A DNA stretch of 27,522 bases from an uncultured Clostridia bacterium. Lineage in GTDB: Bacteria; Bacillota; Clostridia; TANB77; CAG-508. Below the pieces are notes generated by a model, which saw only the letters and a list, made by a program, of their open reading frames with translations, did no database searches and was not told the DNA's origin. Positions within the stretch are counted from its first letter, which is position 1; the number at the start of each line of letters is the position of its first letter. A program made the position numbers and the translations under genes. The stretch spans positions 1 through 27,522 of the forward strand of contig CAKPOC010000004.1 of NCBI GenBank assembly GCA_934169535.1, read 5' to 3'. Positions 6,221 to 15,554 of the stretch are shown here, in pieces.

Positions 6221-8410
6221 ATGGGGTTTAAAAATTTAATTTCAAAAATGAAAAAAACAAACAAAATATCTAATAATAGAGAGGAAGAGAAAATGAGTAG
6301 AAAATTTGAAACAGAACTAGCTGGAAGAAAACTAGTAGTAGAAACAGGAAGAGTTGCTGAACTTAGCAACGGAAATGCTATAATACGTTATGGAGATACA
6401 GTTGTAATGGTAAATGTTACAGCATCAAAAGAGCCAAGAGAAGGAATTGACTTTTTCCCACTATCAGTTGATTACGAGGAAAAATTATATTCAGTAGGAA
6501 AAATTCCAGGAAGCTTTACAAAAAGGGAAGGAAAACCAGCAGATAAAGCAATTTTAACATCAAGAGCAATAGATAGACCATTAAGACCATTATTTCCAAA
6601 AGATTTTAGAAATGATGTTGTAGTTGTTGCAACAGTACTATCTGTAGAACCAGATAACAGCCCAGAAGTATGTGCTATGATTGGTGCGTCAGTAGCATTA
6701 TCAATATCTGATATCCCATTTGGAGGACCTACAGCTGCAGTAAATGTAGGATATGTAGATGACAAAATTGTAATAAATCCAACATTAGAGCAAAGGGAAA
6801 AAACAAGATTAACTCTTACAGTTGCAGGAACTATGGAAAAAGTTACAATGATTGAAGCAGGTGCTGATGAAATACCTAACGACACAATGCTTGACTGCAT
6901 AAAAGCAGGACATGATGAAATTAAAAAACTTTGCAAATTTATAGAAAATATTAAAGAAGAAGTTGGAAAACCTAAGTTTGAATATACTTCATTTGCAACA
7001 AACAAAGAAGTATTTGAAGAAATATCTACAAATTTTAAAGAAAGAATGTATAAAGATGTTCAAGCACAAGACAAAGAAACAAGAGATGCTAACATGGACA
7101 AAATTACAGAGGACATTAAAAATTATTTTGTAGAAAAATATGGAGAAGAAGAAGCTTTAAATAAATCAGCAGATATAGCAAATAGCATTCATGATTTAGA
7201 AAAAGAATGTGTTCGTGAAATGATTTTCAAAGAGCACAAACGTCCAGATGGTAGAAAAATAGATGAATTAAGACCACTTTCTTGCGAAGTAGGATTTCTT
7301 CCAAGAGTACATGGAAGTGCAATATTTACAAGGGGCCAAACTCAAGTTTTATCAGTAGTAACACTTGGAACAAAAGCAGAGGAGCAAGAACTTGACGGAT
7401 TAGATGAACAAACTTCAAAAAGATATATGCATCAATATAACTTCCCATCTTATTCAGTAGGAGAAGCAAGACCATCACGTGGACCTGGAAGAAGAGAAAT
7501 AGGACATGGTGCTTTAGCAGAAAAAGCATTAGTTCCAGTAATACCATCAGAAAAAGATTTTCCTTATACAATAAGAGTTGTATCAGAAGTACTTTCTTCA
7601 AATGGTTCAACATCACAAGCAAGTATATGTGGAAGTACTTTAGCATTAATGGATGCAGGTGTTCCAATTAAAAAGCCAGTAGCAGGAATTTCAACAGGAC
7701 TTGTTACATCAAAGGAAAATCCAAACGACTATGTAATGCTTACAGATATTCAAGGAATAGAAGATTTCTTTGGAGATATGGACTTTAAAGTTGGAGGAAC
7801 TAAAGATGGTATAACAGCAATTCAAGTAGACATAAAAAATGATGGATTGACATATGATATAATTAAACAAGCTTTTGAAAGAACAAAAGTTGCAAGAGAT
7901 TATATACTAGATAATATTATGCTTCCACAAATTGCAGAACCAAGAAAAGAACTTTCAAAATATGCACCAAGAATTATAACAACAACAATTTCAGTAGACA
8001 AAATAAAAGATGTAATCGGACCTGGTGGAAAAATGATAAACAAAATAATTGCTGAAACAGGAGTTAAAATTGACATTGAAGAAGACGGATCTGTATGTAT
8101 TTATTCAAATGATGATGAAAGCGGAAAGAAAGCATTAAAAATGATTGAACTTATTGCTAAAGATCCTGAAGTTGGTGGCATTTATGATGGTGTAATTACA
8201 AGAATAGTAAGTTTTGGAGCTTTTGTAGATATTGGAGGAGGAAGAGAAGGATTACTTCACATTTCTAAAATATCAAGCAAAAGAGTAGAGAGAGTAGAAG
8301 ATGTTCTTTCTGTAGGAGATGAAATAAGAGTAAAAGTATATGAAATAGATTCTCAAGGAAGAATAAATTTAAGCATGAAAGACTTGGAAGCTTCAAAAAA
8401 TGAGGAGTAA
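6221..8410 (+). CDS. pnp: Polyribonucleotide nucleotidyltransferase (PNPase)
   Basis: PNPase degrades RNA 3' to 5' with phosphate, releasing nucleoside diphosphates, and works as a trimer in mRNA turnover. In the 729-residue reading the first RNase PH domain spans about 30-240, with [12 protein letters not shown] and [16 protein letters not shown] helical linker spans 240-335. The second RNase PH domain at 340-575 holds [10 protein letters not shown] and the catalytic acid positions D515 and D521. A KH domain carries VIGPGGK (598-604) and an S1 domain spans 653-720. Two starts are possible. The ATG at 6221 has a perfect AGGAGGT and adds 24 basic residues. The ATG at 6293 has GAGGAAG 5 nt upstream and gives the family's normal N-terminus ([14 protein letters not shown]). 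A membrane glycosyltransferase gene follows 8 nt after the stop. Confidence 0.96.
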   Translation: MGFKNLISKMKKTNKISNNREEEKMSRKFETELAGRKLVVETGRVAELSNGNAIIRYGDTVVMVNVTASKEPREGIDFFPLSVDYEEKLYSVGKIPGSFTKREGKPADKAILTSRAIDRPLRPLFPKDFRNDVVVVATVLSVEPDNSPEVCAMIGASVALSISDIPFGGPTAAVNVGYVDDKIVINPTLEQREKTRLTLTVAGTMEKVTMIEAGADEIPNDTMLDCIKAGHDEIKKLCKFIENIKEEVGKPKFEYTSFATNKEVFEEISTNFKERMYKDVQAQDKETRDANMDKITEDIKNYFVEKYGEEEALNKSADIANSIHDLEKECVREMIFKEHKRPDGRKIDELRPLSCEVGFLPRVHGSAIFTRGQTQVLSVVTLGTKAEEQELDGLDEQTSKRYMHQYNFPSYSVGEARPSRGPGRREIGHGALAEKALVPVIPSEKDFPYTIRVVSEVLSSNGSTSQASICGSTLALMDAGVPIKKPVAGISTGLVTSKENPNDYVMLTDIQGIEDFFGDMDFKVGGTKDGITAIQVDIKNDGLTYDIIKQAFERTKVARDYILDNIMLPQIAEPRKELSKYAPRIITTTISVDKIKDVIGPGGKMINKIIAETGVKIDIEEDGSVCIYSNDDESGKKALKMIELIAKDPEVGGIYDGVITRIVSFGAFVDIGGGREGLLHISKISSKRVERVEDVLSVGDEIRVKVYEIDSQGRINLSMKDLEASKNEE

Positions 8411-8418
8411 AATTTAAA

Positions 8419-9654
8419 ATGAAGTATTTATATATTATACAACAAGCAATGGTTTGGATATTAACTATTTATTGGTTGTACCAATTAATAATCAGCTTGT
8501 GTTCATTTGTAAAAATAAAAGAGAAAAAAATAATAGAAGACAAAAATCATAAATTTATGGCGATTGTACCAGCACATAATGAAGAACAGGTTATTGGTAA
8601 CTTGATAGAAAGCTTAAAGAACCAAACATATCCTAGCAATTTGGTAGATATATATGTTATTGCAGATAACTGTACTGACAAAACTGCACAAATTGCAAGG
8701 AGCCTTGGTGCAATTGTAGTGGAGCGTACAGAAAAAGAAAAAGCAAAGCAAACAAAAGGAGCTGCACTTCAATGGTTTTTATTGCAAAAAATTAAAGAAA
8801 ATGCAGATTATGATGCTTTTTGTATATTTGATGCAGATAATATAGTTGATAAAAACTTTTTTACAGCCATGAATAAAAAATTATGCCAAGGTGAAGAAGT
8901 TGTACAAGGATATCGTGATATTAAAAATCCATCAGATAGTTGGGTTTCAGCAGGTTATGCAATATTTTATTGGACAATGCACAGATTTTACCACTTAGCA
9001 AGATATAATTTAGGTTTATCTGCATTATTAAACGGAACAGGTTTCATGGTTAAGTTTGATGTCATAAAACCAACAGGATGGGACACAAAAACTTTAACAG
9101 AGGACATAGAATTTTCTTTAAAAACTATTATAAAAGGAAAAAAAGTTGGCTGGGCAGTTGATGCAATTGTATATGATGAGCAACCAGTCGGATTTAAAGC
9201 TTCATGGTCACAACGTTCAAGATGGACAATAGGACACATGCAATGTTTACGTGAGTATACAGGAGACTTAGCAGAAGCATTAAAAGAGAAAAAAACATTA
9301 TTAAATTTTGATGGACTATTATATATGGTTGGAAGTATCCCAATGTTTGTTATGACAGTAGTGCTACTTATATTAAACTTTATTATGTATGGAGCTGGTG
9401 GAATGACAACAGCCGACCTAATCATAAATTGCTTAAAGTATATATTACCAACATTTTTACTACCTATTTTTACTGGATTTGTAATATTAATAATCGAAAA
9501 GAAACCAATAAAGCCAATGCTTAAGGGCTTAGCTTTATATCCAATATTTTTAGGATCATGGTTATTAATAAATGCAAAATGCTTATTTGTAAGAAATACA
9601 AGTTGGGACAAAATAGACCACGTAAGAGATATAAAAATAAAAGATGTAGGCTAA
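8419..9654 (+). CDS. Membrane glycosyltransferase family 2 (processive type)
   Basis: Likely transfers sugars from a nucleotide sugar to a lipid or growing polysaccharide at the inner face of the membrane; the substrate is unknown. There is one membrane segment at about 8-30, a GT2 domain at about 45-280, and three C-terminal membrane segments near 300-325, 340-360 and 370-388. IVPAHNEE (49-56), DAD (138-140), TED (227-229) and QRSRW (265-269) are the D, DxD, ED and Q(Q/R)xRW motifs of processive synthases such as hyaluronan, cellulose or poly-N-acetylglucosamine synthases. It starts 8 nt after pnp, whose final codons supply the GAGGAG ribosome site, so translation is probably coupled. Neighbouring genes do not reveal the product. 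Confidence 0.85.
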   Translation: MKYLYIIQQAMVWILTIYWLYQLIISLCSFVKIKEKKIIEDKNHKFMAIVPAHNEEQVIGNLIESLKNQTYPSNLVDIYVIADNCTDKTAQIARSLGAIVVERTEKEKAKQTKGAALQWFLLQKIKENADYDAFCIFDADNIVDKNFFTAMNKKLCQGEEVVQGYRDIKNPSDSWVSAGYAIFYWTMHRFYHLARYNLGLSALLNGTGFMVKFDVIKPTGWDTKTLTEDIEFSLKTIIKGKKVGWAVDAIVYDEQPVGFKASWSQRSRWTIGHMQCLREYTGDLAEALKEKKTLLNFDGLLYMVGSIPMFVMTVVLLILNFIMYGAGGMTTADLIINCLKYILPTFLLPIFTGFVILIIEKKPIKPMLKGLALYPIFLGSWLLINAKCLFVRNTSWDKIDHVRDIKIKDVG

Positions 9655-9681
9655 TTTATATAGCTTTGAAAGGAAACTTAA

Positions 9682-10506
9682 ATGAAAACTTATGCTTTTG
9701 TAGGACCTTCTGGAACTGGAAAAAGTTATAGAGCACAAATGGTAGCTAATGCAAATGGAATTCACTATATAATAGATGACGGACTTTTCATAGACGAAAA
9801 TGAAGTATTAGCAGGGACTTCAGCAAAAAAAGCACCAACAAAAATAGAAACTGTAAAACATGCGTTATTTATAGAACCAGAAGAGCAAAAAGAAATGAAA
9901 GAAGCAATAAAAAAATATAAGCCAGACAATATTTTAATTTTAGGAACTTCTGATAAAATGGTGCAAAAAATAAGGGAAAGCTTAGGCCTTCCGGATTTTA
10001 CAAAAACTATTTATATAAACGAAGTCGCCACAGAAGAAGAAATGAAAAAGGCAAAAAATATAAGAGTAACACAGGGAAAACATGTAATTCCTGTGCCAAC
10101 TTTTGAAATAAAAAAAGATTTTTCAGGTTATATTTTGGATCCACTACAAATATTTAGAACAAAAAGCAAATTAGGAGGACCATATTTAGCCGAAAAATCG
10201 ATAATAAGACCAACTTTTAGCTACCTTGGAAATTTCACAATTTCTGATAGTGTATTTAGACAAATTGCAGAAAGAGTGGCGTCTCAAATGCCATCAATAT
10301 ATGAAATTACAAGAACCAGAGTAGAAAATTATGGTGATGGAATTTTTATTTCAATGGAAGCTATTATAACATATGGCTACAATGTTGTAGATGTTTTAAA
10401 ACAATTTAAAAACAGCTTGAGTAAAGAAATAGAAAAGCAAACAGCAATGAACACTGTAAGAGTGGAACTTTTAGCTAAAGGAATTCATGTACCAGAAGAA
10501 AAATAA
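9682..10506 (+). CDS. P-loop ATPase/GTPase fused to an Asp23/Gls24-like domain
   Basis: Role unknown. The 274-residue protein opens with a Walker A motif, GPSGTGKS (8-15), in a nucleotide-binding domain to about 165; ILILGTSDK (84-92) may be a later strand of that fold. Residues about 172-270 resemble the Asp23/Gls24 alkaline-shock fold: ISDSVFRQIAERVA, GDGIFISMEAIITYG, then a helix and a final strand VRVELLAKGIHV. Asp23-family proteins are membrane- or envelope-stress-associated in Gram-positives. A P-loop in front suggests a nucleotide-controlled version, which is my inference. It starts 27 nt after the glycosyltransferase gene behind GAAAGGAA and is likely in the same operon. A hairpin without a T tract follows. 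Confidence 0.65.
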   Translation: MKTYAFVGPSGTGKSYRAQMVANANGIHYIIDDGLFIDENEVLAGTSAKKAPTKIETVKHALFIEPEEQKEMKEAIKKYKPDNILILGTSDKMVQKIRESLGLPDFTKTIYINEVATEEEMKKAKNIRVTQGKHVIPVPTFEIKKDFSGYILDPLQIFRTKSKLGGPYLAEKSIIRPTFSYLGNFTISDSVFRQIAERVASQMPSIYEITRTRVENYGDGIFISMEAIITYGYNVVDVLKQFKNSLSKEIEKQTAMNTVRVELLAKGIHVPEEK

Positions 10507-10517
10507 AACTTTATAAT

Positions 10518-10540
10518 GAGTATTAGTAAAGCTAATACTC
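10518..10540 (+). terminator. Hairpin between the P-loop/Asp23 gene and cmk
   Basis: GAGTATTAG and CTAATACTC form a perfect 9-bp stem with loop TAAAG. No T tract follows, so it is more likely an RNA-processing or stabilising hairpin, or an inefficient terminator. TATAAT at 10512-10517 just before it has no good -35. Confidence 0.45.
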
Positions 10541-10576
10541 AAATAAATTTTGTATAAAGTATAGGAGGAAAACAAA

Positions 10577-11251
10577 ATGTCTTTTATAGTCGCAATCGAT
10601 GGCCCTGCAGGGACAGGCAAAGGAACAATGGCAGATTTACTTTCAAAAAAATATGGATTTGTAAATATTGATACAGGTGCAACTTATAGATGTGTAGCAT
10701 TAAAAATGATACGCCAAAATGTAAGCTTAGATGAAAAAGAAAAGATTATAAAAATTGCACAAAGCATAAACATTGATATGCAAACAATAGCAGGGGAGCT
10801 AGAAATTTTTTTAGATGGAGAAAATGTAAGTAAACAAATTAGAACTCCAGAAGTTGCAAAAATTGTATCTCAAGTGTCTAGCATAAAAGAAGTAAGAACT
10901 GCAATGGTAAATGTTCAAAGAATGCTTGCAAAAGGGAAAGACGTAATAATGGAAGGAAGAGATATAACAACGGTTGTATTTCCAAATGCGGATGTAAAAA
11001 TTTATTTAGACGGCGATGTAAATGAAAGAGCAATGAGAAGATATAGGCAAAATAAAGCAAAAGGAATAGACATGCCATATGAAGAAGTTTTAGAAAACAT
11101 AAAAAAAAGAGACAAAAATGACAAAGAAAAGGAAGTAGGAGCATTAAAAATTGCAGAGGGAGCAGTATATATAGATACTACAAACTTAACTATAAAAGAG
11201 CAAGAAGAAAGAATGAGTGAGGTTATAGAAGGTGCAAGAAAAGGTAAATAA
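10577..11251 (+). CDS. cmk: Cytidylate kinase
   Basis: CMP kinase phosphorylates CMP and dCMP to the diphosphates with ATP, in the cytosol, salvaging pyrimidine nucleotides for RNA, DNA and CDP-lipid synthesis. The 224 residues are typical for the bacterial type. It has the P-loop GPAGTGKG (9-16), NIDTGATYRC (30-39), the CMP-binding EGRD (126-129), and YRQNKAKGI in the lid region. AGGAGG precedes the ATG. The 3' end overlaps the start of plsC by 20 nt, which indicates translational coupling. The order cmk, acyltransferase, S1 protein is characteristic of clostridia. Confidence 0.96.
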   Translation: MSFIVAIDGPAGTGKGTMADLLSKKYGFVNIDTGATYRCVALKMIRQNVSLDEKEKIIKIAQSINIDMQTIAGELEIFLDGENVSKQIRTPEVAKIVSQVSSIKEVRTAMVNVQRMLAKGKDVIMEGRDITTVVFPNADVKIYLDGDVNERAMRRYRQNKAKGIDMPYEEVLENIKKRDKNDKEKEVGALKIAEGAVYIDTTNLTIKEQEERMSEVIEGARKGK

Positions 11252-11900
11252 AAAGGTAGAAAAAAAGAACAAAAGAATTTATTCAAGAAGAAAAGAAACT
11301 ATCGTAAAAAAAATAGAAAAAGTAGTAGTTAAATTTATACTTAAAACTTTTTATAGAATAACTTTTAGAATAGAAACAATAAACCAAGACAATGTTCCAA
11401 CAGATGAACCAATTATATTATGTGCAAACCATTTAAATATATTTGATGCAATAGGAATTGTAATGTTTACAAAAAAGCCAATAAGGTTTATTGCTAAATA
11501 TGAGGTATTTGAAAATAAATTTGCAAATCACATATTACATTTATTTGATGCGATTCCTATAAAAAGAGGAAAAAGAGATCTAGAATCAATGAAAATTTGC
11601 CTTAAAGCATTGAAAGATGGAGAATCTCTAGGACTATTTCCTGAAGGAACAAGAAAGGGACTTGCAAAAGGCGCAAAAGTTCAAAATGGAGCAGCATATA
11701 TGGCAATGAAAACAAAGACAAAACTTGTACCAGTTGGAATTCAAGGAAGCTTTAAGCCATTTACAAAGGTAATTTTAAATTATGGAAAGCCATTAGATTT
11801 TTCGAAATATGAAGAAGAATTACCAGAAAAAGATAAGATGGAAAAGGCTACAAAAGAGATTATGGACAACATAATTATGTTGACAAAGAAGGAAAAATAA
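11232..11900 (+). CDS. plsC: 1-acyl-sn-glycerol-3-phosphate acyltransferase
   Basis: Adds the second acyl chain to lysophosphatidic acid, giving phosphatidic acid for membrane lipids, at the inner face of the membrane. The NHxxxxD motif is NHLNIFD (66-72), the glycerophosphate-binding motif is FPEGTR (136-141), and VPVGI (166-170) is the later family motif. The start is GTG at 11232, inside the end of cmk, with GAGG about 9 nt upstream. No ATG lies between it and the first motif, so a non-ATG start is required. Residues 1-30 are strongly basic with one hydrophobic segment after them. The promoter of the following S1 gene begins within the last codons of this gene. Confidence 0.92.
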   Translation: MQEKVNKKVEKKNKRIYSRRKETIVKKIEKVVVKFILKTFYRITFRIETINQDNVPTDEPIILCANHLNIFDAIGIVMFTKKPIRFIAKYEVFENKFANHILHLFDAIPIKRGKRDLESMKICLKALKDGESLGLFPEGTRKGLAKGAKVQNGAAYMAMKTKTKLVPVGIQGSFKPFTKVILNYGKPLDFSKYEEELPEKDKMEKATKEIMDNIIMLTKKEK

Positions 11901-11908
11901 GGTATAAT
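11880..11908 (+). promoter_or_regulatory. Perfect-consensus sigma-A promoter of the S1-protein gene
   Basis: TTGACA (11880-11885), 17 bp, TATAAT (11903-11908). Both boxes are perfect and the spacing is ideal. The -35 lies inside plsC. The leader of about 65 nt holds a small AGCTT/AAGCT hairpin. Confidence 0.92.
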
Positions 11909-11978
11909 TTAAGAGCTTAAAAAGCTTCTAAGGCAAGTTTTAGCAAATATTATAATCAGAAATTAGAGGTTAAATTTA

Positions 11979-13046
11979 ATGGAAAATAATTTTACATTTG
12001 AAGATATTGTAAATCAAACACTAAAAAGCATTAAAAGAGGCAGTGTAGTAACAGGCACTGTTGTTGATATAAATAAAAAGGGCGAAATTTTTGTGGATAT
12101 AGGCTATAAAGCAGATGGAGTAATTCCTAAAACTGAATTTTTAGGAGATGAAGAACTAAAAATAGGTGACAAAGTTAAAGCCCAAGTAGTAAAAATGAAT
12201 GATGGAGAAGGAAATGTTCTACTATCAAACAAAAAGCTAATGGTAAAGCAAATAAAAGAAGAATTCAAAAACAAAGTTGAAAATGATAACATTTTTGAAG
12301 AAAAAGTTTCATCTGTAAATAGTAATGGACTAATAGTTTTATATAAAAATGTAGTAAGAATATTTATTCCAATATCTTTATCAAACATTCATCGTGATGA
12401 AGAAAATTTAGAAGATTTCATTGGAAAAACTGTAAAATTTAAAATAATAGAAAATGACGAAAAAAGAGTAATCGGTTCTATAAAAGCTTTAATCGAAGAG
12501 GAGAAGAAAGAAAAAGAAGATTCTTTTTGGAACCAAATAGAAGTTGGAAAAAAATATAAAGGAACTGTAACAAGCCTAAGCAATTACGGAGCTTTCGTAG
12601 ATGTAGGCGGAGCTCAAGGACTATTACATATTTCTGAAATGACATGGGGAAGAAATGAAAATCCACGTGATATTTTAAAAGTAAATGAACAAATAGATGT
12701 AACAGTTAAAGAACTTGACAAAGAAAACAGAAGGTTTAAACTTTCATATGACAAAAAAGGACCAGACCCTTGGAAAAAGGTTGCAACTAAATATAATGTG
12801 GGTGATATAGTCAAAGCTAAAATTACGCATTTAGTTCCATTTGGAGCATTTGCAGAACTTGAAAAGGGAGTAGAAGGATTAGTTCACATTTCTCAAATTT
12901 GTGAGAAAAAAATTACAAAACCAGAGGAAGAGCTAAAAATTAATCAAAAAGTAAATGCAAAAATAATAAACATAGATTTAGAAAACAAAAAAATAGAACT
13001 TTCTATAAGAGAATTAGAAGGAACTTCAAACGAATATAAAGAATAA
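11979..13046 (+). CDS. rpsA: S1-domain RNA-binding protein (ribosomal protein S1-like)
   Basis: A 355-residue protein built of four S1 (OB-fold) repeats at about 18-86, 105-170, 187-256 and 270-344. Repeats 1, 3 and 4 are canonical (for example YGAFVDVGGAQGLLHISEM and FGAFAELEKGVEGLVHIS). Repeat 2 is degenerate. Firmicute S1 homologues are shorter than the six-repeat E. coli S1 and bind mRNA or ribosomes in the cytosol; the exact role here is inferred. In many clostridia this protein sits beside, or is fused to, IspH downstream of cmk-plsC. No ispH is present here. A perfect sigma-A promoter predicts high expression. typA follows after 15 nt. Confidence 0.88.
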   Translation: MENNFTFEDIVNQTLKSIKRGSVVTGTVVDINKKGEIFVDIGYKADGVIPKTEFLGDEELKIGDKVKAQVVKMNDGEGNVLLSNKKLMVKQIKEEFKNKVENDNIFEEKVSSVNSNGLIVLYKNVVRIFIPISLSNIHRDEENLEDFIGKTVKFKIIENDEKRVIGSIKALIEEEKKEKEDSFWNQIEVGKKYKGTVTSLSNYGAFVDVGGAQGLLHISEMTWGRNENPRDILKVNEQIDVTVKELDKENRRFKLSYDKKGPDPWKKVATKYNVGDIVKAKITHLVPFGAFAELEKGVEGLVHISQICEKKITKPEEELKINQKVNAKIINIDLENKKIELSIRELEGTSNEYKE

Positions 13047-13061
13047 TGAAAGGGGAAAGAA

Positions 13062-14879
13062 ATGAATAACAAAAATATTAGAAATATAGCAATAATTGCA
13101 CACGTTGATCATGGAAAAACAACTCTTGTTGATGCACTTTTAAGACAAAGCCATGTTTTTAGAGAAAATGAACAAGTAGCAGAAAGAGTTATGGACTCAG
13201 GAGATATTGAAAAAGAAAGAGGAATAACAATTCTTTCTAAAAACACATCAGTAATGTATAATGGTGTAAAAATAAATATAGTAGATACTCCAGGACATGC
13301 TGACTTTGGAGGAGAAGTTGAACGTGTTTTAAAAACTGTAGATGGAGTTTTACTTTTAGTAGATGCTTTTGAAGGACCAATGCCTCAAACAAGAGAAGTT
13401 TTAAAAAAATCATTAGCATTAAACTTAAAACCAATAGTAGTAATAAATAAAATAGATAGACCTGGAGCAGAACCAGAAAAAGCACTTGATAAAGTAATAG
13501 AATTATTTATTGAACTTGATGCTTCTGATGAACAACTTGATTTCCCAGTAATTTATGCTTCTGCAAAAAACGGAATTGCAAAAATGAATTTAAGTGATGA
13601 ATCAGATAACATTACATGTATATTTGACACAATTATAGAAAAAATTGCTCCACCAGCATGTGATATGGATGGAACAATGCAAATGCTTGTATCAAACATA
13701 GATTATGATGATTATTTAGGAAGAATTGCAATAGGAAGAATTGAAAGAGGAACAATAAAAAATGGTATGCCAGTTGCAGTATGTAAAGAAGAAAAAAATA
13801 CCCAAGGAAAAATTGCAAAATTATTTACATACATGGGACTAAAAAGGGTTGAAGTTGAAGAAGCACAAGCTGGCGACATTGTTGCAATTTCAGGAATACC
13901 AGACATTGGAATTGGTGAAACAATTTGCGACTTATCAAACCCAGAAAAAATCCCTTTTGTAAACATAGATGAACCAACAGTTTCTATGACATTTAGTGTT
14001 AATAATGGTCCATTTGCAGGAAGAGAGGGCGAATTTGTAACATCAAGACATATCAGAGATAGACTATTTAAAGAACTAGAAAGAAATGTTTCTTTGAGAG
14101 TTAAGGAAACAAATTCAGCAGATAGCTTTGAAGTATGTGGAAGAGGCGAACTACATTTATCAGTATTAATAGAAACAATGAGAAGAGAAGGATTTGAACT
14201 TTTAGTATCACGCCCAAAGGTTATATTTAAAGAAATAAATGGAGTTAAATGCGAACCAATTGAGCAATTAGTAGTAAATGTACCAGATGACGCAGTTGGA
14301 ACAGTTATAGAAAAATTAGGACGCAGAAAAGCAGAAATGAAAAATATGGAACCTGCTGAATTAGGACATACTAAAATAGAATTCGAAATTCCAGCAAGAG
14401 GATTAATAGGATACAGAACAGAATTTTTAACAGATACAAAAGGTGTTGGAACAATGAACTCAATTTTTGATAGATATGAACCTTACAAAGGCGAAATTCA
14501 ATCAAGAACAAGAGGAGTTTTAGTAGCATTTGAGCAAGGAACATCAATTACATATGGTCTATATAATGCTCAAGAGAGAGGAGAATTATTTATAGGTCCT
14601 GGCGTAGATGTTTATGAAGGAATGATAGTTGGTATAAATTCAAGAAATGAAGATATAGCAATAAATGTATGTAAAGAAAAACATTTAACAAATACTAGAG
14701 CTTCAGGTTCAGACGAAGCACTTCGTTTAGTACCACCAATTAAACTTTCACTTGAAAAAGCAATAGAATTTATTGCAGAAGATGAATTAGTGGAAGTAAC
14801 ACCAAAAAATATTAGACTAAGAAAGGTTATTTTAAATAACAAAGATAGAGAAAAAGCTGCAAGAAATGCAAACAAATAA
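13062..14879 (+). CDS. typA: Ribosome-associated translational GTPase TypA/BipA
   Basis: An EF-G-like GTPase that binds the ribosome and supports subunit assembly and growth under stress such as cold. It is 605 residues, the normal length. The G domain has AHVDHGKTT (13-21), RGIT (53-56), DTPGH (75-79), NKID (129-132) and SAK (167-169). The domain-III start and the TypA-specific C-terminal part follow, including [19 protein letters not shown] and the final RKVIL. GAAAGGGG precedes the ATG. It is in an operon with the S1 gene, which fits a shared translation role. Confidence 0.97.
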   Translation: MNNKNIRNIAIIAHVDHGKTTLVDALLRQSHVFRENEQVAERVMDSGDIEKERGITILSKNTSVMYNGVKINIVDTPGHADFGGEVERVLKTVDGVLLLVDAFEGPMPQTREVLKKSLALNLKPIVVINKIDRPGAEPEKALDKVIELFIELDASDEQLDFPVIYASAKNGIAKMNLSDESDNITCIFDTIIEKIAPPACDMDGTMQMLVSNIDYDDYLGRIAIGRIERGTIKNGMPVAVCKEEKNTQGKIAKLFTYMGLKRVEVEEAQAGDIVAISGIPDIGIGETICDLSNPEKIPFVNIDEPTVSMTFSVNNGPFAGREGEFVTSRHIRDRLFKELERNVSLRVKETNSADSFEVCGRGELHLSVLIETMRREGFELLVSRPKVIFKEINGVKCEPIEQLVVNVPDDAVGTVIEKLGRRKAEMKNMEPAELGHTKIEFEIPARGLIGYRTEFLTDTKGVGTMNSIFDRYEPYKGEIQSRTRGVLVAFEQGTSITYGLYNAQERGELFIGPGVDVYEGMIVGINSRNEDIAINVCKEKHLTNTRASGSDEALRLVPPIKLSLEKAIEFIAEDELVEVTPKNIRLRKVILNNKDREKAARNANK

Positions 14880-14888
14880 TTAAGTAAA

Positions 14889-14926
14889 CGGGCATTAGGA
14901 ACATTACATTTTCAAATGCCCATTTA
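14889..14926 (+). terminator. Probable terminator of typA
   Basis: GGGCATT (14890-14896) pairs with AATGCCC (14915-14921), with an 18-nt loop and then ATTTATTTAACTTTT. The long loop makes it a modest terminator. An ATG inside its right arm (14916) is in frame with trmR but has no ribosome site. Confidence 0.55.
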
Positions 14927-14951
14927 TTTAACTTTTATAGAAGGTATAAAA

Positions 14952-15551
14952 ATGAACGAACAAGAACTATTAAAAATAAAAACATATGCACTGGAAAGAC
15001 ATATTCCAATTGTAATGGATGATACATTGGAAGTAATTTCAGAAATTTTGCAAAAAGTAAAACCTAATAAAATATTAGAAATTGGTACTGCTGTAGGATA
15101 TTCAGCAATGTGTTTTTCAAAATACTTAAATGAAGGTGGAAGAATCGACACAATAGAAAGAGATAATGACAGAATTAAAGAGGCAAAAGAGAACATAAAA
15201 AGAGTAGGAGTAGAAGACAAAATAAACATATATGAAGGTGATGCCGTAGAAATTTTACCAACAATGAATGACAAATATGATGTAGTATTTATTGATGCAG
15301 CTAAGGGAAAATATCCATTCTTTTTGGAGCAGGCACTTAGAATGCTAAATGATGATGGAATTATTTTTGCGGACAACATTTTATACAAAGGCTATGTAAT
15401 GAGTAATTATAATAAGCACAAACAACGTACAGCAGTAACACATTTAAGGGAGTATATAAAACAAACGACTGAAAATCCTAATTTAGAAACACAAATTCTA
15501 GAGGTTGGAGATGGATTAGCAATAACTAAAAAGAAAAATAAAGGAGAATAA
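14952..15551 (+). CDS. trmR: tRNA 5-hydroxyuridine O-methyltransferase (TrmR/YrrM type)
   Basis: An SAM-dependent O-methyltransferase of 199 residues. Next to a U32-type gene it most likely methylates 5-hydroxyuridine at wobble position 34 of tRNAs to 5-methoxyuridine, as B. subtilis TrmR does. The SAM site is EIGTAVGYS (43-51) with acidic E69 on the next strand. FIDAAKGKY (113-121) and ADN (140-142) carry the metal-binding acids of the catechol-O-methyltransferase-like class. I chose ATG 14952, with AAGG 7-8 nt upstream, over the in-frame ATG at 14916, which lies in the terminator stem. The gene ends 3 nt before trhP. If the context is misleading, a small-molecule O-methyltransferase is possible. 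Confidence 0.85.
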   Translation: MNEQELLKIKTYALERHIPIVMDDTLEVISEILQKVKPNKILEIGTAVGYSAMCFSKYLNEGGRIDTIERDNDRIKEAKENIKRVGVEDKINIYEGDAVEILPTMNDKYDVVFIDAAKGKYPFFLEQALRMLNDDGIIFADNILYKGYVMSNYNKHKQRTAVTHLREYIKQTTENPNLETQILEVGDGLAITKKKNKGE

Positions 15552-15554
15552 AAC

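Noticed and set aside
6472..9611. Long open frames on the minus strand inside pnp and the glycosyltransferase gene (for example 6472-7005 and 8988-9611)
   Set aside because: They mirror strongly conserved genes, lack ribosome sites and encode low-complexity Ser/Ile/Leu-rich sequence typical of antisense AT-rich coding DNA.
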